A stretch of 64,000 nucleotides of DNA from Streptomyces diastatochromogenes (lineage in GTDB: Bacteria > Actinomycetota > Actinomycetes > Streptomycetales > Streptomycetaceae), in assembly GCF_002242805.1 (NCBI RefSeq), contig NZ_MCGQ01000038.1, positions 1 to 64,000 on the forward strand. The letters are read 5' to 3'. Both the position numbers and the translations under genes were made by a program. The notes beneath the pieces were generated by a model. That model ran no database searches. It worked only from the letters and a program-made list of their open reading frames with translations, and was not told the DNA's origin. How positions within the stretch are numbered: position 1 is the first letter of the stretch; each line of letters begins with the position of its first letter. Below are positions 58,992-64,000 of the stretch, one piece after another.

Positions 58992-59020
58992 TTGACAGCG
59001 CCGTACGCGCGCTTTGTGCT
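58992..59020 (+). promoter_or_regulatory. dnaK promoter candidate
   Basis: TTGACA (58992-58997) is a perfect -35 hexamer, with TGTGCT (59015-59020) as a weak -10 after a 17-bp spacer, 39 bp before the DnaK ATG. No CIRCE or HAIR inverted repeat was found here, unlike the promoter expected for the main HspR-controlled dnaK operon. Confidence 0.5.
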
Positions 59021-59058
59021 GGAAGGGTGCGAGGCGCCCTGGCGGAAGGGAACGGACC

Positions 59059-60942
59059 ATGGCACGTGCGGTCGGGATCGATCTCGGGACGACGAACTCG
59101 GTGGTGGCCGTCCTGGAGGGCGGCGAGCCCACCGTCGTCACCAACGCGGAGGGCGCGCGGACGACCCCCTCCGTGGTGGCGTTCGCGAAGAACGGCGAGG
59201 TGCTGGTCGGCGAGGTCGCCAAACGGCAGGCCGTGACGAACGTGGAGCGCACCGCCCGCTCGGTGAAGCGGCACATGGGCGACGGGGGCTGGCGCTTCCC
59301 CGAGCAGGGCACGGTGGACGGCGCCCGGCTGCGCGCCCAGGAGCTGTCGGCGCGGGTGCTGCAGAAGCTGAAGCGGGACGCGGAGGCCTACCTCGGCGAG
59401 GACGTCACGGACGCGGTGATCACCGTACCCGCGTACTTCGACGACGCCCAGCGGCAGGCGACCAAGGAGGCCGGGGAGATCGCCGGCCTGAAGGTGCTGC
59501 GGATCATCAACGAGCCCACGGCCGCCGCCCTCGCCTACGGCCTGGACCGCGGCGAGGAGCAGACCGTGCTCGTCTTCGACCTGGGCGGCGGCACCTTCGA
59601 CGTGTCCCTGCTGGAGATCGGCGACGGCGTCATCGAGGTGAAGGCCACCAACGGCGACACCCACCTCGGCGGCGACGACTGGGACCAGCGGGTCGTCGAC
59701 CACCTGGTCAAGCGGTTCAAGGGGCAGTACGGCATCGACCTCGGCGGCGACAAGATGGCGGTGCAGCGGCTGCGCGAGGCCGCGGAGAAGGCCAAGATCG
59801 AGCTGTCCTCGTCCTCGGAGACCTCGATCAACCTGCCCTACATCACCGCCTCCGCCGAGGGCCCGCTGCACCTGGAGGAGAAGCTGACCCGCGCCCAGTT
59901 CCAGGAACTGACCGCGGACCTGCTGGACCGCTGCAAGACCCCCTTCCACCAGGCGGTCAAGGACGCCAACCTGAAGCTCTCCGCCATCGACCACGTCATC
60001 CTCGTCGGCGGCTCGACCCGGATGCCCGCGGTCACCGAACTGGTCAAGGAGCTGACCGGCAAGGACCCGCACAAGGGCGTCAACCCCGACGAGGTGGTGG
60101 CGGTCGGCGCCACCCTCCAGGCGGGCGTGCTCCGCGGCGACGTCAAGGACGTCCTCCTCCTGGACGTCACCCCGCTGTCCCTGGGCATCGAGACCAAGGG
60201 CGGCATCATGACCAAGCTGATCGAGCGGAACACCACGATCCCGACCCGCCGTTCGGAGATCTTCACCACCGCCACCGACAACCAGCCCTCGGTCGGCATC
60301 CAGGTGTACCAGGGCGAACGCGAGATCGCCGCCTACAACAAGAAGCTCGGCGTCTTCGACCTCACCGGCCTGCCGCCCGCCCCGCGCGGCGTCCCGCAGA
60401 TCGAGGTGGCCTTCGACATCGACGCCAACGGCATCATGCACGTCTCCGCGAAGGACCTCGCGACCGGACGGGAACAGAAGATGACCGTCACCGGCGGCTC
60501 CGCGCTCCCCAAGGACGACATCGACCGCATGATGCGGGAGGCCGAGCAGTACGCCGAGGACGACCGGCAGCGCAAGGAGGCCGCCGAGACCCGCAACCAG
60601 GCCGAGCAACTCGTCTACCAGACCGAGAAGTTCATCCGCGACAACCAGGACCGCGTGCCCGCCGACACCCGCACCGAGGTCGAGGAGGCGGCCACGGAAC
60701 TCAAGACCCTGCTGGAGCAGAACGCCGACACGGCCGCCCTGCGCACGGGAGTCGAGAAACTCGCCACGGTCAGCCAGAAGATGGGGCAGGCCATGTACGC
60801 CCAGGCCCAGCCCTCGGCCTCCGCCGGTTCGGCCGGTTCGGCCGGTTCCGCCGAGGAACAGAGCACCGGGACCGACGAAGAAGGCGTGGTGGACGCGGAG
60901 ATCGTCGACGACGAACGGGACACGAAGGGCGGCGCCGCCTAG
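59059..60942 (+). CDS. dnaK: Stand-alone DnaK (Hsp70) chaperone
   Basis: A 627-residue Hsp70. The N-terminal ATPase shows AVGIDLGTTNSVVAVLEGG, the phosphate-2 motif VFDLGGGTFDVSLL and VILVGGSTRMP. The substrate domain has TPLSLGIETKGGIMTKLI and the C-terminal DAEIVDDE tail. The gene is not followed by grpE, dnaJ or hspR, so it is probably an extra copy rather than the main chaperone. It ends with Ala/Gly/Ser-rich low-complexity residues. Confidence 0.93.
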   Translation: MARAVGIDLGTTNSVVAVLEGGEPTVVTNAEGARTTPSVVAFAKNGEVLVGEVAKRQAVTNVERTARSVKRHMGDGGWRFPEQGTVDGARLRAQELSARVLQKLKRDAEAYLGEDVTDAVITVPAYFDDAQRQATKEAGEIAGLKVLRIINEPTAAALAYGLDRGEEQTVLVFDLGGGTFDVSLLEIGDGVIEVKATNGDTHLGGDDWDQRVVDHLVKRFKGQYGIDLGGDKMAVQRLREAAEKAKIELSSSSETSINLPYITASAEGPLHLEEKLTRAQFQELTADLLDRCKTPFHQAVKDANLKLSAIDHVILVGGSTRMPAVTELVKELTGKDPHKGVNPDEVVAVGATLQAGVLRGDVKDVLLLDVTPLSLGIETKGGIMTKLIERNTTIPTRRSEIFTTATDNQPSVGIQVYQGEREIAAYNKKLGVFDLTGLPPAPRGVPQIEVAFDIDANGIMHVSAKDLATGREQKMTVTGGSALPKDDIDRMMREAEQYAEDDRQRKEAAETRNQAEQLVYQTEKFIRDNQDRVPADTRTEVEEAATELKTLLEQNADTAALRTGVEKLATVSQKMGQAMYAQAQPSASAGSAGSAGSAEEQSTGTDEEGVVDAEIVDDERDTKGGAA

Positions 60943-61038
60943 TTGTCGCGCCCGCGCCCGCTACCGCAAAGCCCGTACAGCAGTGATGCTGGTGTTGCTG
61001 GTCGGCAGAGACGTGCGGGACAGTCAGGGAGGGGACGC

Positions 61039-61581
61039 ATGCGCGCGACCGTGCTGGACGTGGTGCGGGACGTCGTGGACCAACGGGCGCCGGACGAGCG
61101 TCCGTTGGTCGACGATCTGACGGGGATGGACTACGGGCTCGTCGTACGGCGGCTGCGACAGGCGAACGACGGAAGGGGCGGTGACCCCCTCGGCTTCGGC
61201 CTTTCCGAGGTCACGGCATTCGTCACGCCTGTCGTGCTGCTGGCGGTCGACGAGGCCTGCCGGGCCGCGGTGGCGGAGGCGACCGGCCGCCTGCTGTCCC
61301 GCGCCCTGGGCCGCCTGCGCCCGCCGAGCCGCCGCCCGACCGCCCCGCCCGAGGTCCCGGACCTCGACCGGGACCAACTGGCGGCCGTACGACACCGGGT
61401 GCGCACGGAGGCGGTACGCCGCGGGCTCCCCGAGCCGGACGCGGAGGCCCTGGCGGACAGCGTGGTCGCGAGGCTGGCGCTGGCCGGAACGGAGGGCGCC
61501 GAACCGGCGGAGGGCGCTGAGCAGGCGGGGGGCTCCGAACCGGCGGAGCGCTCCGAACAGGACGGAGCCTCGGCGACATGA
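61039..61581 (+). CDS. Hypothetical protein coupled to the M48 protease
   Basis: A 180-residue protein with no recognisable family. It is mostly helical, with Arg/Asp-rich stretches (LDVVRDVVDQRAPDERPLVDD) and an acidic Ala/Glu-rich tail. The ATG follows GGGAGGGG and the stop overlaps the start of the M48 gene (ATGA). It likely regulates or accompanies that membrane protease. Tight coupling is the only functional clue. Confidence 0.7.
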   Translation: MRATVLDVVRDVVDQRAPDERPLVDDLTGMDYGLVVRRLRQANDGRGGDPLGFGLSEVTAFVTPVVLLAVDEACRAAVAEATGRLLSRALGRLRPPSRRPTAPPEVPDLDRDQLAAVRHRVRTEAVRRGLPEPDAEALADSVVARLALAGTEGAEPAEGAEQAGGSEPAERSEQDGASAT

Positions 61582-64000
61582 GCGGGGCCACTCAGACCCC
61601 GGCGTCTCGCCCGGATCCCGAGTCCGCCCCGCCCCCTCCCGCCGGCCCCGACCCCGGCGCACTGCCCGCGGGCACCACCCTGCGCTTCCTCGTGCTGGTC
61701 GTCGCCATGGTGGTGGCCATGGTCGAGATGCTGAGCGGCATTCTGCGGCCGCTGCCGTACCAGGACGTGCAGTTGGTGTGCGACTTCGCCGCCGGGTTCG
61801 ACCCCGGGGGCAAGCTGATCGACGAGCTGGTGCGGGACCCGGCGCAGGCCCAGGCGGTGCGGGCGTGCGCCGAGGGTGCGCCGGCGGTCCCGCGCTGGTA
61901 CGGGCTGGCCGGGACCGGCACCGTGCTGCTGGCGGCCGTTGGGCTGTATCTGCTGCTGCCGCGCTGGAAGCGGAGCCGACGCGGCGTGGAGCCGCTGCAC
62001 ACACGGGACCCGCAGGGCGAGGTGCGGGCCGAGGTCGTACGGCTCGCACAGCGTGCCGGGGTGCGGTCCCTGCCCGACCTCGTGGTCGACCGGCTCGCCC
62101 TCGATCCCGGCGCGGTCGTCCACGGCCGGGCCGGCCGCCGCACGCTCTGTCTGAACAGCGGCCTGCTGCACGCCCGTCGCGTGGACTCCGCCCGCTTCGA
62201 GGCCGTGGTCCTGCACGAACTGGCCCACCTCCGCCACCGGGACGTGGACATCGCCTACGCGGTGACGGCACTGTGGCGGGTCTTCCTGGCGCTGGTCGTC
62301 GTCCCGTACACGCTCCTGATCGGCGGGAGCCTGGTCGCGGCGCAGTTCTTCCATGTGTTCCTGGGCGCCGACGAGGTCTTCTGGCCGGCCAGCCGGCCGG
62401 CCACGATCAAGGCGATCGCCGTCGCCGCGTTCCTGTTCCTGCTGGTCGTCCTGGCCCGCGCCGACACCCTGCGCCACCGTGAGCTGTACGCCGACCGGGG
62501 CGCGGTCGCCCTGGGCGCCGACCCGGCCGTCTGGGCGGCGCAGGCCGAACGGCGTACCCAGGACCGCTCGGCGACCCGGGCCGTCACCTCGCTGTGGCGC
62601 AGCCACCCCTCCTGGGCCGAGCGGTGGCAGTCGCTGCGCAACCCGGCGGGGTTGTTCACGCTGACGGACGTGCCGCTGTTCCTGCTCGGCGTGGTCACGC
62701 TCGTCACCGGGAACGCGCTGGCGGCGGTGTGGAACAGGGACGCGGCCGCCTGGATCGTCGGGTCTCTCGCCGCGTGCGTGCTGACGGTCGCGGTCTGGCG
62801 GGCGGTCCTGTACGCCGTCCACGCCCAGGCGCCCGGACCCAGGGGCATGCGGGCGGGGCTCGCCCTCGGGCTCGGCCTGGTCTGCGGGGAGCTGCTGTCC
62901 GGGCCGACCGTACAGCCAGGCTGGTGGCCCGAGCACGTGGAACCGCTCCTCTTCCCGCTCCTCGGCTCCGTCGTCTTCGTCGCCTGGCTCGCCCAGTGCG
63001 TCCGGCTGCACCTGCGGGCCGCACCGAGCGGGCGTGCCGTGCCGCGCCGGGCCGTCCTCGGCACGGCCGTCGCCGGGTCCGTCGTGGCGGCTGCGGGGCT
63101 GGACTGGTGGCTGCACGAGGGCCAGCTGTGGATGACGGGGGACATCTTCGCGGCCGGCGGCATGTCGGAACTGGCCCGGGACTCCTTCCCGGGCCCCTGG
63201 GACAGCTTCGCCCCGTACGCGTCCGTGCTGCCCTGGATCGGCTCGGTGCTGATCAGCCTGGCCATCGCGGGCGCGTCCCCGACGAACGCCGCCGCCGCGG
63301 TGGCGCTGTGGGCGTATCCGGCAGTGCTGCTGTTACGGCGGCCGAGGACGGAGGGGCTGCGCTCCACCGTCCTCGCCGGGCTGGCCGGAGGCGTCGCGGG
63401 CGTCGCCGCCGTGGCGGCGGTGATGGCGTACGTCCACTCCTGGCGCCCTCCGCTGGAGGAACGGACCCTCGCCTACGGAGTGGTCTACCTGTGGTGGCGG
63501 GTGGTCGCCCTGTGGGCCGGGGTGGTGGGCACGGCGGCCGTGGTCGCCGCGACCACCCGCACCCACCGCCTGCCCCGTGCCCTGACGGCGGCGGCCATCG
63601 CGCAGGTCGTCGTGCTGGCCGGACAGTTCGTCCTCCAGGCCGCCGACGGCTGCCTCGGCCCGCTGCGGGTCATGGGCGACACCTGCCACGTGCTGCCCGA
63701 CGCCTCCTGGACACTGACCGAGCTGCTCGCCCAACCGGTGACACCGGCCTTCTTCGGAGCCGCCCTCGCCGCGACCGCCGCAGCCCAACTGCCCCGCGCG
63801 GAGTGCGAGTCGGTGTCCTCGGGCGCCGTACGACGCTCCTGGCCGGCCCGGACCGTGGTGGCCGTCGCGGGGGTGGCCGGGATCGTCCTCACGGCCGTCG
63901 TCACGAACCCGATGCCGGGCGACGGCAGCACGCCCTCGGCCGTGCCGGCCCGCCCCGAACCGGCCGGCACCGCCGAAAAGGTGCGCGACTTCCAGCTCCT
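61578..64000 (+). CDS. Large membrane M48-type metalloprotease (incomplete at right edge)
   Basis: The frame is open to the window end and the last 807 codons are visible. A first membrane helix (about 35-55) and a second (about 115-130) precede the zinc motif HELAH (213-217), the third ligand Glu being in RHRELYADRG (ExxAD). Many further membrane helices follow, so it is a multispanning enzyme, not a soluble peptidase. Residue 586 is Leu by a TTA codon (63333-63335), implying bldA control. It is coupled to the upstream hypothetical gene. Role unknown; envelope stress proteolysis is one possibility. Confidence 0.85.
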   Translation, partial: MSGATQTPASRPDPESAPPPPAGPDPGALPAGTTLRFLVLVVAMVVAMVEMLSGILRPLPYQDVQLVCDFAAGFDPGGKLIDELVRDPAQAQAVRACAEGAPAVPRWYGLAGTGTVLLAAVGLYLLLPRWKRSRRGVEPLHTRDPQGEVRAEVVRLAQRAGVRSLPDLVVDRLALDPGAVVHGRAGRRTLCLNSGLLHARRVDSARFEAVVLHELAHLRHRDVDIAYAVTALWRVFLALVVVPYTLLIGGSLVAAQFFHVFLGADEVFWPASRPATIKAIAVAAFLFLLVVLARADTLRHRELYADRGAVALGADPAVWAAQAERRTQDRSATRAVTSLWRSHPSWAERWQSLRNPAGLFTLTDVPLFLLGVVTLVTGNALAAVWNRDAAAWIVGSLAACVLTVAVWRAVLYAVHAQAPGPRGMRAGLALGLGLVCGELLSGPTVQPGWWPEHVEPLLFPLLGSVVFVAWLAQCVRLHLRAAPSGRAVPRRAVLGTAVAGSVVAAAGLDWWLHEGQLWMTGDIFAAGGMSELARDSFPGPWDSFAPYASVLPWIGSVLISLAIAGASPTNAAAAVALWAYPAVLLLRRPRTEGLRSTVLAGLAGGVAGVAAVAAVMAYVHSWRPPLEERTLAYGVVYLWWRVVALWAGVVGTAAVVAATTRTHRLPRALTAAAIAQVVVLAGQFVLQAADGCLGPLRVMGDTCHVLPDASWTLTELLAQPVTPAFFGAALAATAAAQLPRAECESVSSGAVRRSWPARTVVAVAGVAGIVLTAVVTNPMPGDGSTPSAVPARPEPAGTAEKVRDFQL

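Noticed and set aside
58920..59058. A HAIR or CIRCE heat-shock operator before dnaK
   Set aside because: No CTTGAGT-N7-ACTCAAG-like or TTAGCACTC-N9-GAGTGCTAA-like repeat is present; only a terminator and a TTGACA promoter were found.

Overview
The window is a stretch of a high-GC actinobacterial chromosome, almost certainly Streptomyces or a very close relative. The evidence is strong third-codon GC bias, many GTG starts, densely packed genes, a single TTA (bldA-type) codon seen, and a gene order at the left (pssA/psd, ethylmalonyl-CoA genes, ccr, TetR, 3-hydroxyacyl-CoA dehydrogenase) that I recall from S. coelicolor around SCO6467-SCO6475. No rRNA, tRNA, CRISPR array, insertion sequence or prophage was seen. 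The region looks like a conserved chromosome arm rather than a recent island.

Layout. 0.2-1.7 kb: phosphatidylserine synthase and decarboxylase. 1.9-8.2 kb: a leftward ethylmalonyl-CoA operon (ccr, meaA, CitE-type lyase, MaoC hydratase, acyl-CoA dehydrogenase) behind a promoter whose spacer is filled by a perfect palindrome, with a TetR gene just upstream. 9.4-11.2 kb: a tandemly duplicated 3-hydroxyacyl-CoA dehydrogenase. 11.5-16.4 kb: HEAT-repeat protein, acetyltransferase, secreted tripeptidyl aminopeptidase, a radical SAM protein with a LexA-type box in its promoter, and an SRPBCC protein. 16.5-22.3 kb: MFS exporter with a beta-sandwich tail, PAS-GAF-SpoIIE-HATPase phosphatase, methyltransferase. 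22.4-26.8 kb: a compact polysaccharide operon of a cellulose-synthase-like GT2, a GH26-like lipoprotein and a GT39-like membrane glycosyltransferase. 26.8-33.8 kb: a peptide and peptidoglycan-fragment degradation group (M55, M20, S9, S66, then a secreted CocE/X-Pro hydrolase).

34-47 kb: a DUF5107/TPR protein gene carrying two in-frame copies of a 41-bp palindromic repeat, a VOC protein, a small holin-X-like membrane protein, an NDH-2-like oxidoreductase with transketolase and an orphan GvpF/L, a methyltransferase, a PAP2-diacylglycerol kinase fusion, a histidine phosphatase, an ABC-F ATPase and small proteins. 47-53 kb: a surface protein with a Gln-Gly repeat and a Cys/His/Asp-rich domain, a lysine-free aminotransferase-fold protein coupled to a metallo-beta-lactamase-fold enzyme, a DedA protein coupled to a second such enzyme, and a small resolvase-like protein. 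53-64 kb: a holin-phosphodiesterase fusion, a MoxR ATPase with a zinc-peptidase/VWA partner, OsmC, a stand-alone DnaK, and a hypothetical protein coupled to a large membrane M48 protease that runs off the right edge.

The long antisense reading frames common in this DNA were treated as shadows. Start codons were chosen from ribosome-binding sites, overlaps, family starts and, in several cases, a -10 hexamer 6-7 bases before the start codon (leaderless genes). Family names rest on motifs read by eye; no database search was possible. The best candidates for something undescribed are the lysine-free aminotransferase/MBL pair, the Gln-Gly/Cys-rich surface protein, the GT2-GH26-GT39 operon and the MoxR/zinc-peptidase-VWA pair.
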